A stretch of 46,487 nt of DNA from CAWBUW01 sp963792075 (lineage in GTDB: Bacteria; Chloroflexota; Anaerolineae; Anaerolineales; UBA4823). The DNA lies in NCBI GenBank assembly GCA_963792075.1, contig CAWBUW010000003.1, forward strand, positions 1 through 46,487, given 5' to 3'. Position numbers and translations under genes: made by a program. Below the pieces are notes generated by a model, which made no database searches, was not told the DNA's origin, and was given only the letters and a program-made list of their open reading frames with translations. The stretch's first letter is position 1. Each line of letters opens with the position of its first letter. Shown one piece after another: positions 1-8,634 of the stretch.

Positions 1-4
1 CTAG

Positions 5-199
5 AAAGCGTTCGATAAGAGGTTGTCGCATATAAAAGCGGTTAGGTCCTCATCCTATATCTTTGATTTGGCAGTGACCAGCACTTACACGCTGGATATG
101 GCAGGAGGCCTGACGCAGGTGCTCTCGGACGGGACGCACACTTACCTGTATGGCAACAGGCGCATCGCGCGGCGTATCGCGCAGTACAGCGAATTGTGA
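5..199 (+). pseudogene. Rhs/YD-repeat protein C-terminal remnant
   Basis: The open frame runs from a stop at 2-4 to a TGA at 197-199. Its translation contains the Rhs-type segment TYTLDMAGGLTQVLSDGTHT followed by YLYGN, which is the repeat unit of Rhs/YD proteins. No start codon or upstream repeats are present in the window, so it is either the tail of a gene that begins outside or a displaced fragment. The few residues after YLYGN do not look like a toxin tip. It marks the edge of a rearranged region. Confidence 0.55.
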
Positions 200-531
200 T
201 TTCGAAACCGCCTTTCTCAACCCCGGTGCCTGGAGGTAGTGTATCTTTGCGTAAGGAAATTCGTGATATGCACTGGCGGTATACCTGGAATAAGAGCAAA
301 GTTTCCCCAATCTGTGGCTTCATGCGCTCAATTGGGGCGTCAGGTGTCACATGTGCGGCTACACGACTTGCGAAAAAGTGCTTTGGGGGGCTTGCTGGGG
401 AAGCCATTTTGGAAATTCCTTACGAAGGGATACAGTACCAGTCATTTAATCACCAACCTCCACATTCCAATTTTGATAATAGATGAACTGATTTCAGCGG
501 AAACTACTTCATCTCGCTGACCAGCTCGAAT
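200..531. other. intergenic stretch, no gene recognised
   Basis: About 330 bases between the Rhs remnant and the first leftward gene. Short open frames exist on both strands, but none has a ribosome binding site together with a recognisable protein. I see no clear promoter, hairpin or repeat. Confidence 0.4.
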
Positions 532-1362
532 CTACTTCCCCACATCGCGAATCCACTGTGAAACACTCGAACCTGGCTGGCGAAAGATAATCCGGCCAGA
601 ATTCACGCGCTCATACAGCCTGCTGTTGGGATTGTAATCTACCAGGATCAGCACAAACTGAAACTTCTCCAAATCAGGGGATAAGGTTAGCGTTTTCATC
701 GCCTCCAGCCTCTCCGGCAGTTGGTTGAAAAGGCCAAGCTCCAGCTTCTGCCTGAAGAGAGTTTGTATCTGTTCGGCTATCTCGGTCGTGTGAGGCGCAA
801 TTGCCTTGTAATACCGCTCGAGCTGCTCATGCACATCCTGGATATCCTGGTTGAGGGCGAACTTGACTTCGAACAGGCAGACGGATACTTCCTGTTTTTT
901 CCTACGCCCCTGGCGCGGCCAGTAGATCCCGGTCAGGTCAAACCGGCCGGCTTTCCCGGCGGTCACCTGGCGATCAACAATGAAATACTCACTGTTGTTG
1001 CGCGGCTCGTAGTTGTTGGCACGGATGATCATCTGCTCATACTCAATCTCAAGGGATGATTTACCGTGTTGGATGATGGCCTCCTTGATATCAGGAATCT
1101 GATCAAGGAAAAAGCGAGCGGTTAATTCATCAGTCAAATCCTGAAAACTTGTACCCCCTGTGAATTTGGGATGGATCTCAACCCGGTATTGCCTTGGGCG
1201 CGCCTCAACTGACTTAAGCAGAGAATTCCCTTTGTAATAGATATTCAGATAATTCTCGCGGATTTCGAGATCCAGATCCCGATCCTGATGAACCCGCGCC
1301 ATCAGGCCAGAGAGGAGACCAGATTTTAGATCTTGAAGAAAGCAGTCGGATAATTTGCGCAT
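532..1362 (-). CDS. PD-(D/E)XK nuclease-like hypothetical protein
   Basis: A 276-residue protein. The middle contains RFDLTGIYW followed by VCLFEVKFALNQD, which fits the D...ExK pattern of the PD-(D/E)XK nuclease fold, with a Gln a few residues after the Lys. The fold assignment rests on this motif only. The start is chosen at the ATG at 1362 because GGTGGAGGA lies about 7 bases upstream; a longer reading from TTG at 1380 would place that Shine-Dalgarno inside the gene. It has its own spacing from the helicase block to its right and may not belong to that operon. Substrate and role are unknown. Confidence 0.6.
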   Translation of the reverse strand: MRKLSDCFLQDLKSGLLSGLMARVHQDRDLDLEIRENYLNIYYKGNSLLKSVEARPRQYRVEIHPKFTGGTSFQDLTDELTARFFLDQIPDIKEAIIQHGKSSLEIEYEQMIIRANNYEPRNNSEYFIVDRQVTAGKAGRFDLTGIYWPRQGRRKKQEVSVCLFEVKFALNQDIQDVHEQLERYYKAIAPHTTEIAEQIQTLFRQKLELGLFNQLPERLEAMKTLTLSPDLEKFQFVLILVDYNPNSRLYERVNSGRIIFRQPGSSVSQWIRDVGK

Positions 1363-1450
1363 GCCATTTTCCTCCACCAATTAAGTATATCTCAGTCACC
1401 GTTTAGTAAGATTAACCTGCGTTCGCTGTAAATATTTTTCCCCCCAACGC

Positions 1451-1490
1451 ACAACCTCCCTGCCCGATTCGCATCGAGCAGGGAGGTTGT
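1451..1490 (-). terminator. hairpin directly after the helicase stop codon
   Basis: Perfect 13-base arms (1451-1463 and 1478-1490, ACAACCTCCCTGC) with further pairing inside the loop. It begins one base after the leftward TAA at 1492-1494. There is no clear T run, so it may act as a 3' end stabiliser or a non-canonical terminator. Confidence 0.5.
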
Positions 1491-1491
1491 C

Positions 1492-3273
1492 TTAGAACGG
1501 CATAACCAACTGTCCAGCAGGCAGCTCGCGATGCCGTCGAGCGCCATGCTGGCGCTCAATCCCCCTCTGCACCATCCACTCCTGCAGCGTCATCACCACG
1601 GCGGCCTGGGGGCTGATTGCCGTAGGCGACCCTAATGGCGAGGCAGTCAGGTCGTTCTCGGTGGCGAAGATGCTGGCAACGCGGGCGAACTGCTCTTTTT
1701 TCAGCACGGAGCGCACCAGGTCGTTGAGGAAGTCAGACTCGTCTTCTTCGGTCAGTGCGGAGGTCACCTCGTCGCCGTAGAAGAGGCTGGCGGCTTTCAT
1801 CTTCTGACCGAGCAGGCTGAGGGCGCGCTCTTCGAGCGTGCCGGCATAGGCGGGGAAGATCACGCGCACCGGCAGGGATGCGCCCGGGCGGTACACCCGG
1901 CGCATCGCCTGCCACAGGATCGCCAGCGACCATTCGATCTCGTAAAAGATCGCGGTGGAGAACATGCGCAGGTTCAGCCCCACTTTCACCAGCCGGGCGT
2001 TGGTCAGCAGCACATCCATGGCGGGCGCATGCTTTTGGATCCAGGCGACCCGCCCGCGCGGGTTGACGGTGGGCGAGAGCACATCCACCCGTAAGCCGTG
2101 CTCCTGCAGCACCTGCGCCACGTGCGGCTGCACGTCGCGCTTGCCAGTCTGGCGCAGGAAGACCAGGGTCTTGCGCCCTTCCCGGCGCTCTGCCAGGCAG
2201 CGCTCTGCCAGCCACAGGTCTTTGGGCGAGATTTCCTCAACAGCGGGCAGTTCCATTACATCTTCTTCCTGCCGCAGGGCGTACTTGCCTTTGCCGGCGA
2301 TGCGCCGGTTGAAGGTCACCGTCTCGTCGCGGAACATGGCGTCGGGGCGGTTCAGGGCGGTGTTGAGCCACACGCTCAGCGCGCCACGCGTCCCATCCTT
2401 CATCTCGGCAATTGCCCAGGCATACAGCGAGGAGGGCAGCGGCGTGTCGAAGCCCGAGCCATCCGCCTGGCTGTACTGCTCTTGCATGGCAGGCGAGAGG
2501 TTCAGCCAGGCCATCTCTTCGCGGTAGGACGGTAGGGGCAGGTCTACATCCTGCAGGCTGCCAAAGACGATGTTGGGCAGCCCGTAGCGGATGATCCCTG
2601 GCAAGATGCCGGGCTTTTCATCCACCCGGCTGAGGTACTGCCGCCCAGTGTACGAGCCGTCTTCCTGCACCGCGTCCGGGTTGGTTACGTAGAAGGTGAA
2701 GCGCCGCAGCCCGACCTTCTTAACCCAGCGCCCTTCATCGTGAAACCCAAACTCCCGCCGCACCTGCCCCGAGAGGCGGTACATCAGCCAGAAGATGTCG
2801 GTAGCGTAACCGGAAAAGAGCGTGCCGGTCAGCCCGAGTGTGTAACGGGCGGCGTTGGTCAGGGCGGTCAGTGCCCAGCCGTTGCCAGTACCCTTGGCTT
2901 TGGCATCATGGAGCTCGTCAACCAAAACCAGCGGAAAGGCATGCTGCGCTTTGCGCTGGATGTAGCGCGCTGCGGCTTCCCGGCGCAGGGCAGTATTGGA
3001 GAACAGCGGCGTCTGGCAGCGATACGGGTTTCCATCAGGATCATGAGTACGCAGATCGTGCCGGCCATTCTCCGCATCCCAGGTATTCCGGGCGACCGGC
3101 GCCTGGCAGAAACGCCTGCGAGCGCCCACGAACTGCTCGGCGCGCTTGCCCGGCGTGATCATCCCCCCTGCCACCGGCTGACCCTGCTCGTCATACTCCT
3201 CGCTGATCACCTGTCCGCAGCCAGGGCAGGTGCAGACGCGGAGGATCTTTATGCTGCAGCACGCCCTGCTCAT
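1492..3273 (-). CDS. SNF2-type helicase, C-terminal part (frameshifted from upstream ORF)
   Basis: This half carries a CPGCG zinc-finger-like segment, then helicase motif II VDELHD, motif III LTGTLFSG and a C-terminal motif VI region with QAMRRVYRPG. It has no Walker A; that motif is in the overlapping upstream ORF (3191-5353). Removing one A from the AAA at 3248-3250 joins the frames as VLQHKILRVCTCPGCGQ, a natural continuation. I therefore read 1492-5353 as one gene. The apparent start of this ORF has only a weak upstream GAGGCGG, so independent translation is possible but less likely. The protein probably remodels or unwinds DNA with the fused methyltransferase. Confidence 0.7.
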   Translation of the reverse strand: MSRACCSIKILRVCTCPGCGQVISEEYDEQGQPVAGGMITPGKRAEQFVGARRRFCQAPVARNTWDAENGRHDLRTHDPDGNPYRCQTPLFSNTALRREAAARYIQRKAQHAFPLVLVDELHDAKAKGTGNGWALTALTNAARYTLGLTGTLFSGYATDIFWLMYRLSGQVRREFGFHDEGRWVKKVGLRRFTFYVTNPDAVQEDGSYTGRQYLSRVDEKPGILPGIIRYGLPNIVFGSLQDVDLPLPSYREEMAWLNLSPAMQEQYSQADGSGFDTPLPSSLYAWAIAEMKDGTRGALSVWLNTALNRPDAMFRDETVTFNRRIAGKGKYALRQEEDVMELPAVEEISPKDLWLAERCLAERREGRKTLVFLRQTGKRDVQPHVAQVLQEHGLRVDVLSPTVNPRGRVAWIQKHAPAMDVLLTNARLVKVGLNLRMFSTAIFYEIEWSLAILWQAMRRVYRPGASLPVRVIFPAYAGTLEERALSLLGQKMKAASLFYGDEVTSALTEEDESDFLNDLVRSVLKKEQFARVASIFATENDLTASPLGSPTAISPQAAVVMTLQEWMVQRGIERQHGARRHRELPAGQLVMPF

Positions 3274-5353
3274 ACTGGAAGACCCGCCTCAGCCGGGTGG
3301 ACATCGCCGGCAGGCGGCCAGAGCCGAGCTTGGCAGTTTCGAAAGACATCACCGCGTAGCACTTCGGCGGCAGCGCGCCGGAACGGTACTCCTGCAGGAA
3401 CTGCGCCAGACTGTAGCGGCGGCTGACCTCGGCGGCGTGCGCCAGGTCGCGGGGCAGGTCGCCCAGCCCCAGCCAGCCAAAGCCGCCGGTGCGGGCATCG
3501 AGCAAGGTGGGCGCATCACCGGCCGGTTCTTGATCTTCCGGCAGCGCCTGGGCATGCTGTTTGAGCGTATGCCAGATGGCAATGCGCTGTTGAGGGCTGA
3601 GCAGGATCTCCTGCTGCTGCGCGGCATCCAGGATTGACAGCCAGGCGCTGCGGGCAGGCAAATCCACGAAGCGGCTTTCATCCAGGTGGAGGCCCAGCGC
3701 CTTGGCCCAATCCCGGAGCCGGGCGGGCTTGGGGAGAGGACGGGCGGCGATCTCGACCACTTGAGCCGCCGCGCCGGGGATGACCTCACACACTTCTTTG
3801 GGCCAGTTCTCCTCGCCGGTGACCAGGCCGGGACCGACCACCAGCACCGGGTAGGCGGAGCGGGCAGCGCCCCGGCGAGCCAGGGCAGCCTGCAGATACT
3901 CTGCCACCGCCAGGGCGATGGTGGTCTTCCCCGCGCCCATTTCTAAGGAGATGATCCCGCTGCCCTGCGCCAGCAGCAGGCGACCCAGGGCGATAGCGAA
4001 GTGCTTCTGTGGCGCGGTCAGGCCGGTTTCGCTGCGCCCCGCCAATGACCGACCCGGCGAGAGCGGCGCCATGAGCTGCCATTCCCAGGGATCCGGCTTG
4101 CGGTCGTAGCGGGGCACATTGCGGGCTTCGAGCTGTTTGGCCAGCCGGCTGACGTGCTCACGCAGCACGTCGCGGATGGCGTCGGGCTGGTTGAGGCAGA
4201 CCAGGTTGCCCGCCTCGTCCAGTGTGTACAGCACCGGCCGCGAGCGCTCTTCCACCCGGATGCGGAACAGCTTCTTGCGCTGGTCGGCATCATCCGGGTC
4301 AAATTCAGGGAGCGCCTCTTCGTTGGGATCATCCACCCGCACGGTGAACTTCTCGGTGCCGCCTTTGATCAGCAGACCGCGGCCGGCATCGTCCGTCACC
4401 AGGTTGGTGCCCAGCAACCCGCCGGATACCTGCATGGAGACGTGCCCCAGCTTGGGTGTGATGGCAGGTGTGATGGTAGGCGGCTCGGTTTCCGGGATCA
4501 GCTCCCGCCAGGCGGGGGTTTTCTCCAGCGCCAGGGCAGCGCGGTGCGCCGCCAGCAGGTAGTCTTCCAGGCTGACCGGGGTGAACTTGAAGCTGAAAGC
4601 TGCGCCACGCGGGCCGTACAGCGGCGAGGGCGGGATGGCGTAAACGCCGCTGCCGGTGGGGATCTCCACCAACGGGTTGAAGGCAGGCGCAAGCAGCGGT
4701 TTACCGGTTTCTTCAGTGGTTTCTGCTTCAGAAGCGTAGACCTGTCCACGCGCCCAGCAGGTGATGGCTTCTACGTGCTCGTTGGAGGGCTGGCGGTACA
4801 CCAGCCTCCGCAGGCCGAAGATCACCACCTGCTTGAAGCGGTCGTACGCCTCGCCAGTGAAGCGAAAGCAGCGCAGCGCTTCGTACCAGCCAGCCAGGTG
4901 CTTCGCGATCTTTTCGCTGATGCGGGGCTCGGGGATGATGTAGATCAAAATGCCGCCGCGCACCAGCAGCCGGGTGCTGTTGTTCAGGAAGGTGTATTCC
5001 ATGCGCTCCCCGCCGCCGGTGGAGGTTTCGCCATCGTACGGCGGATTTAAGAACAGGAGCGAAAAGGTTTCTTCGGTCAGCACGGCGTTCTCGAAGCCGG
5101 TGTTGAGCACGTGATCCAGCACCTTGCCGGCTTCTTCAGCGCGCTGGGGAGAAAGCTCGATACCATAGGTCGCCAGGCTGCCGTTGAGCGGATCCGCCAG
5201 GTACGCCAGGGCATGGCCTTCCCCGGCGCAGGGGTCTAAGAGCCGCACGGATTGGGCGCGGCGGTCTGCCAGGTTGAGCCAGGAGGCGATCAGCGGCAGT
5301 TGGGAGGGTGGAGTTGGAAAGTAGCCCAGTTGGGCTTGACCTTGTAGACGCAT
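3191..5353 (-). CDS. DUF6094-type adenine methyltransferase fused to helicase N-terminal part
   Basis: The N-terminus (MRLQGQAQLGYFPTPPSQLP) leads into a methyltransferase with motif I DPCAGEGHAL near residue 40 and the amino-methyltransferase motif NPPY near residue 104, the arrangement seen in DUF6094 proteins. Around residue 474 lies the Walker A SLEMGAGKTT, followed by VVGPGLVTGENWPKE (motif Ia). The remaining helicase motifs lie in the next ORF, joined by a one-base indel at 3248-3250. The start at 5353 is preceded by AAAGGAA; an extension to 5563 lacks a site and crosses two hairpins. Single-polypeptide methyltransferase-helicases are common on phages and mobile elements, where they may protect or process element DNA. 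Confidence 0.75.
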   Translation of the reverse strand: MRLQGQAQLGYFPTPPSQLPLIASWLNLADRRAQSVRLLDPCAGEGHALAYLADPLNGSLATYGIELSPQRAEEAGKVLDHVLNTGFENAVLTEETFSLLFLNPPYDGETSTGGGERMEYTFLNNSTRLLVRGGILIYIIPEPRISEKIAKHLAGWYEALRCFRFTGEAYDRFKQVVIFGLRRLVYRQPSNEHVEAITCWARGQVYASEAETTEETGKPLLAPAFNPLVEIPTGSGVYAIPPSPLYGPRGAAFSFKFTPVSLEDYLLAAHRAALALEKTPAWRELIPETEPPTITPAITPKLGHVSMQVSGGLLGTNLVTDDAGRGLLIKGGTEKFTVRVDDPNEEALPEFDPDDADQRKKLFRIRVEERSRPVLYTLDEAGNLVCLNQPDAIRDVLREHVSRLAKQLEARNVPRYDRKPDPWEWQLMAPLSPGRSLAGRSETGLTAPQKHFAIALGRLLLAQGSGIISLEMGAGKTTIALAVAEYLQAALARRGAARSAYPVLVVGPGLVTGEENWPKEVCEVIPGAAAQVVEIAARPLPKPARLRDWAKALGLHLDESRFVDLPARSAWLSILDAAQQQEILLSPQQRIAIWHTLKQHAQALPEDQEPAGDAPTLLDARTGGFGWLGLGDLPRDLAHAAEVSRRYSLAQFLQEYRSGALPPKCYAVMSFETAKLGSGRLPAMSTRLRRVFQYEQGVLQHKDPPRLHLPWLRTGDQRGV

Positions 5354-5381
5354 CTTAAGTTCCTTTCTGTTATCCTGCATT

Positions 5382-5412
5382 GTGTCCGCAACGGCGCAGC
5401 CGTTGCAGACAC
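5382..5412 (-). repeat. hairpin, 14-base arms, 3-base loop
   Basis: Arms 5382-5395 and 5399-5412 pair with one mismatch around the loop GCA. It lies in the leader between the gene ending at 5466 and the methyltransferase-helicase start at 5353. It belongs to the tight-loop hairpin family seen across the window. Confidence 0.5.
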
Positions 5413-5421
5413 GAAAAAGTT

Positions 5422-5464
5422 TTTTTAGATGTGTGCGGCGATACTTGCCGCACACATCTAAAAA
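5422..5464 (-). terminator. perfect hairpin after the 5466-6044 gene
   Basis: Arms of 18 bases (5422-5439 and 5447-5464) with core TAGATGTGTGCGGC and flanking A/T runs. It starts two bases after the leftward stop codon at 5466-5468. The U-rich 3' arm makes it a plausible intrinsic terminator. Confidence 0.6.
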
Positions 5465-5465
5465 G

Positions 5466-6044
5466 TTAAGAGAGGGTGATATCTCCATTGCGCACCCCCT
5501 GGCAGATGATGTCTGCCCAGGGGGTGTCATGTTGGAAGGCGTAGCCCTGCGGCGACTGGTCACCGGTAACCAGCGGTTCGGCTGCGTAGTCTTGCAGGGC
5601 GCGGGAGAGCAGGTACGTGCCCCAGCAGATCTGCACCGGAAAGGGTGAACAGCGCTCGAGTGCCGCTGCCAGGGCGGTGGCCGGATCGATCCCAGGCCAG
5701 GAAAGTGCGTAGAATTCCTGGCGGATGTCTTCCGGATGCACTGCTTCGGGAGCGATCATGCGCAAGAGCTGCGCCCGAGCCCGGTGACCAACGGCCAGTT
5801 CGGGAGCGTCCGCGGTCAGGTTCAGGTAGCCGCGCCCCAGGCCATAGACCATTTTGTATTGGCCGCTCTCTTCGTCGCGCAATCTCAGATAGCGCCGGGT
5901 GTTGCTGGTCAGTTCTGCCCGGATGGCACCAGTCACTTTGGGGTGCTGCGGCGCCAGTTCGAGCCAGATGATCAAACCCTCATGGGTGTAGCCATAACCG
6001 CGCACCACAGCCGAGACAGAGGCGTTCATGATCACGATACTCAT
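5466..6044 (-). CDS. hypothetical protein
   Basis: A 192-residue protein that I do not recognise. It has no signal peptide, membrane segment or metal motif. The N-terminal third looks beta-rich, with repeated aromatic and charged alternation, and the middle contains an AAALERCSPFPVQICWGTYL segment. The ATG at 6044 overlaps the previous stop by four bases (ATGA) and is preceded by GGAGG, so it is translationally coupled to the zinc-ribbon-like gene. A perfect hairpin follows it. It probably serves the same DNA-processing block as RadC and SSB, but this is context only. Confidence 0.6.
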   Translation of the reverse strand: MSIVIMNASVSAVVRGYGYTHEGLIIWLELAPQHPKVTGAIRAELTSNTRRYLRLRDEESGQYKMVYGLGRGYLNLTADAPELAVGHRARAQLLRMIAPEAVHPEDIRQEFYALSWPGIDPATALAAALERCSPFPVQICWGTYLLSRALQDYAAEPLVTGDQSPQGYAFQHDTPWADIICQGVRNGDITLS

Positions 6045-6589
6045 CGTTTTACGCCTCCTGATTCAGCCCTTGCCTGCCATTTTGCGGGGGGTGGGGAAAA
6101 TCCCATCTGGAGCTCAAGCCAGGTTTGGATATCCCGCCGGGCCGTTTCAGGGCTGAGCCCGCCGGCCGCCAGCGCATACAGGGTATGCGCCAGCCAATCT
6201 GTAGCAGCAGTGAACTTTGGGTCTGCATGCTCCGCCAGGAAAGCGACGGCCTGCCGGGTAAGCACGGCATTGAACTCTGCGGGCCGCTGGCCGGTTTGAG
6301 CGGCAGCGGCAGCATCGACGAAGTGCACCGGCAGGATGGCATCGCCCAGGCGCGCCACGCGCAGACCCTCCTTGAATTCAGGATGGTGCTGGCAGCGGCA
6401 CTCAAAGCGGACATACCCCAGGTGATCCTGCCAGTAGCGCAGAGCGGTGCCGAACCAATCCTGGTAAGGCTCGAGCCATGCGCCGCTGGGGGTGGTGCGG
6501 GCGGCTGCACCGCAGCGCGGGCAGTGGTGATGCGGCAGGTACTGGATCTCTTCAATTCTGTTGGGAGGGGGATTCTGCGAGGCGTTCAT
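6041..6589 (-). CDS. hypothetical protein with N-terminal zinc-binding-like CPRCG
   Basis: A 182-residue protein. Residues near 24-27 read CPRCG and a second pair CRC follows about 40 residues later, which together could bind zinc. The C-terminal half is helical and ends in basic residues. The family is not recognised. The start is the ATG at 6589, which overlaps the RadC stop codon by one base and has GGAGG seven bases upstream; a TTG at 6592 is less likely. Tight coupling to RadC on one side and to the 192-residue protein on the other indicates one transcript. Confidence 0.6.
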   Translation of the reverse strand: MNASQNPPPNRIEEIQYLPHHHCPRCGAAARTTPSGAWLEPYQDWFGTALRYWQDHLGYVRFECRCQHHPEFKEGLRVARLGDAILPVHFVDAAAAAQTGQRPAEFNAVLTRQAVAFLAEHADPKFTAATDWLAHTLYALAAGGLSPETARRDIQTWLELQMGFSPPPAKWQARAESGGVKR

Positions 6590-7770
6590 CAAAAATCCTC
6601 CGGAAACCCTATGGTGACGACCGGCTCGGGCATGGGGTTAGTTCCACTGCCCGGGTCGCCAGGACCGATGACGATCCACAGGTGCAGCGTGCGCCGGTGC
6701 AGCCGGCCGCGGTTGGTTGGGCAGACTGCCTGGCTGATGCTGAAGACAGCATGGCTGCCCCAGACCGTGCGCCGGGCAGTGAGTGAAGCCACGAAAAGCA
6801 CATCCCACAGCCGGCCTTCGAAGGACTGGCCGAAGGAGCGCTCGCGAACGTTGGTCATCAGAGCAGCGTGCAGGTCTGCCGTGATGGCGGTGGGGTAGCG
6901 GAAACCCGCTTCCTTCGCCATGCTGCTGACATCCACCAGCACGCCATCCGCCAGCGCCTGGGCCCGGGTGTATGCGTAGATCACCTGGCTTTCTTCGTGA
7001 ACCGAACCAGTGCAAAGTTTCTCATTCACCCGGTAAGGCCACTTGCTTTCCGACACCCGTCCGGCGTCGAAACCAAGCCCACGCTCCTTCAATGACACAT
7101 AGCGCCCAGCGCTCCCGATCACGATATGGTCCAGGCACTCGATATCCAACATCTTGCCAGCCTGGACGATAGCCCGGGTCACAGCCACGTCGTCCGGGCT
7201 GGGGCTTGGGTCACCGCTCGGGTGGTTGTGCAGGACAATCAAAGCGGCCGCCATGCGCTGGATGGCCGGCTTGAACAGCTCAGCCACGCGCACCTGGGAA
7301 GAATTCAATGATCCGTGGTACACCTCAACCACATCCATTACCCGGTTGCGTGTGTCCAGGAGCATCACTTTGAGGTACTCTTGTTCCTGCAAGCTCATCT
7401 CGTACTGTACCAGCGCAGCGGCGTCCGCCGGGTTGTGGATGGTAGGGCGCTCGTCAGGGGTTTCCGACACAGCTTTCTTGCCCAGCGTCAGGGCTGCTTT
7501 GAGGCGGATGGCGGTCTGCTGACCAATGCCGTGGATGCTGCCGATCTCGACGATGTGCGCCTGGTGCATCTGGCGGATGCTGCCAAAGCGGCCCAACAAA
7601 GCTTCAGCGATCTCGATCTGCTGTGGGCCGCCCACCAGCGCCGCCAGCAGCTCAATCAGGTTGCAGGCATCCGGATTTTGGGTAATCCGGTAAGCCGGCT
7701 GCTCGCGCAGCGGCAGGCGTTTCAGTTTGGGCAAGGGGTAAGAGGTTTGGAGCTGTAAAAGCTCATTCAT
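6589..7770 (-). CDS. radC: RadC-family JAB protein fused to a DUF6573 domain
   Basis: Residues about 1-260 are RadC. There is an N-terminal helix-hairpin-helix region (IGSIHGIGQQTAIRLKAAL) and a JAB/MPN metalloprotease-like core with LHNHPSGDPSPSPDD, which carries the His-x-His...Asp metal ligands. The C-terminal 130 residues contain IYAYTRAQALADGVLVDVSS and GFRYPTAIT, which match the DUF6573 domain usually found as a separate small protein on plasmids and integrative elements. RadC homologues are frequent on mobile elements, but their biochemical role is unsettled. The start at 7770 follows AAAGGACGG. It sits upstream of two coupled hypothetical genes. Confidence 0.85.
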   Translation of the reverse strand: MNELLQLQTSYPLPKLKRLPLREQPAYRITQNPDACNLIELLAALVGGPQQIEIAEALLGRFGSIRQMHQAHIVEIGSIHGIGQQTAIRLKAALTLGKKAVSETPDERPTIHNPADAAALVQYEMSLQEQEYLKVMLLDTRNRVMDVVEVYHGSLNSSQVRVAELFKPAIQRMAAALIVLHNHPSGDPSPSPDDVAVTRAIVQAGKMLDIECLDHIVIGSAGRYVSLKERGLGFDAGRVSESKWPYRVNEKLCTGSVHEESQVIYAYTRAQALADGVLVDVSSMAKEAGFRYPTAITADLHAALMTNVRERSFGQSFEGRLWDVLFVASLTARRTVWGSHAVFSISQAVCPTNRGRLHRRTLHLWIVIGPGDPGSGTNPMPEPVVTIGFPEDF

Positions 7771-7810
7771 AGTAGTCCGTCCTTTCTGTCTTCTGTTAGA
7801 AAAAGAACAG

Positions 7811-7852
7811 GGGACGGACTTGCCCCTGTGCAGGGGCAAACGTCCATCCCCT
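7811..7852 (-). repeat. hairpin between the Zn protein and radC
   Basis: The core TTGCCCCT-GTGC-AGGGGCAA (7821-7840) is extended by GGAC/GTCC and GGGG/CCCC pairs with small bulges. It lies between the stop at 7872 and the radC start at 7770, so it can act as a terminator or a processing site. Confidence 0.5.
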
Positions 7853-7871
7853 GCAGGGGTTGGTGAGATTT

Positions 7872-8411
7872 TCAATCATGGTTGGAAGTGGAAATCACCT
7901 CCTCTCGTAAAACACCGGCATAAAGCACCTCGTCGCCAGGCTCAATGCCATCGTAGGCATACAACCTGGAGCCCCGCCGGATCACGACCGGCGGGAATAA
8001 CCAGGGATTGGCGGCCAGGTTCTGCGCCAGAACCCGTACGTGGAATTCCCAGTAATGCAGGCTGCCAGTTTGGCGGCAGCGCCAACCCGCTCCGCGATGC
8101 TTGCTGCCCAGGCTGGGATCGTAAATCGCCTCTGCTTTGCAAATCGGGCAGAGCGCTGGTGCTACGGGGAAGAAGCCAGGGGGTGGATCAGGAGCCCGTT
8201 CTCCCCCGGCTTTCAAGTATTCAGCAACCGCAGCTACCGCCGGGCAGCCTGCTCCTTGCGGGCAAGTGCAGCGCCGGTCCTTGCCCACCCGATGCACCTG
8301 CTTACGAGTGTCGGGACCGAAATCCACAGCATAAAAGTAACCTGAAATGGTAACGACCGCTTTCTCGGACAGATCCGATGGCAGCGGCTTGCGTAGGGTG
8401 GCCATTGTCAT
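7872..8411 (-). CDS. zinc-ribbon/SWIM-like hypothetical protein
   Basis: A 179-residue protein with two Cys-rich clusters. CTCPQGAGCPAV near residue 50 resembles a SWIM-type finger, and CPICKAEAIYD ... WRCRQTGSLH near residues 90-115 resembles a zinc ribbon. SWIM fingers often accompany SNF2 helicases, and one is encoded in the same block, but a link is only inferred. The start ATG at 8411 follows AAAGGAG at a spacing of seven bases. It precedes radC in the transcript and follows ssb. Confidence 0.6.
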   Translation of the reverse strand: MTMATLRKPLPSDLSEKAVVTISGYFYAVDFGPDTRKQVHRVGKDRRCTCPQGAGCPAVAAVAEYLKAGGERAPDPPPGFFPVAPALCPICKAEAIYDPSLGSKHRGAGWRCRQTGSLHYWEFHVRVLAQNLAANPWLFPPVVIRRGSRLYAYDGIEPGDEVLYAGVLREEVISTSNHD

Positions 8412-8440
8412 ATGTCAACTCCTTTCTAGTTTGAATTGCC

Positions 8441-8560
8441 ACGAGGGACCCCTCCCGCCTTCCCCAAATTTCCGAATTTGGGAGAGGAGAATTCTAAAGC
8501 CTCCCCTAAATGGCGCACTTTGCTATTTGGGGGAGGTTGGCGGGGGCGGGTGTGTTTTCA
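8441..8560. repeat. GC-rich palindromic repeat (two stem-loops)
   Basis: Two adjacent imperfect hairpins: CTTCCCCAAAT/ATTTGGGAGAGG and CCTCCCCTAAAT/ATTTGGGGGAGG. Similar CCTCCC/GGGAGG elements occur at 10828-10882, 13994-14066 and 29116-29216. It fills most of the gap between ssb and the Zn-protein gene. Confidence 0.5.
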
Positions 8561-8634
8561 GAAGGACTATTCAGTTGTTATTGGAATTGATGGGGCAGGT
8601 CTGGAGATGGATCGCCAGGCTGTGAGGGTATGGG

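Noticed and set aside
3191..3273. Overlapping helicase ORFs as two normally coupled genes
   Set aside because: The essential helicase motifs are divided between them, and dropping one base yields a seamless zinc-finger sequence, so one gene fits better.
2740..3426. 228-residue plus-strand ORF opposite the helicase
   Set aside because: It lies entirely opposite a well-supported coding gene and has no recognisable domain, so it is a shadow frame of GC-rich DNA.
4154..5050. 298-residue plus-strand ORF opposite the methyltransferase
   Set aside because: It mirrors a conserved methyltransferase/helicase region; codon pattern follows the minus strand.
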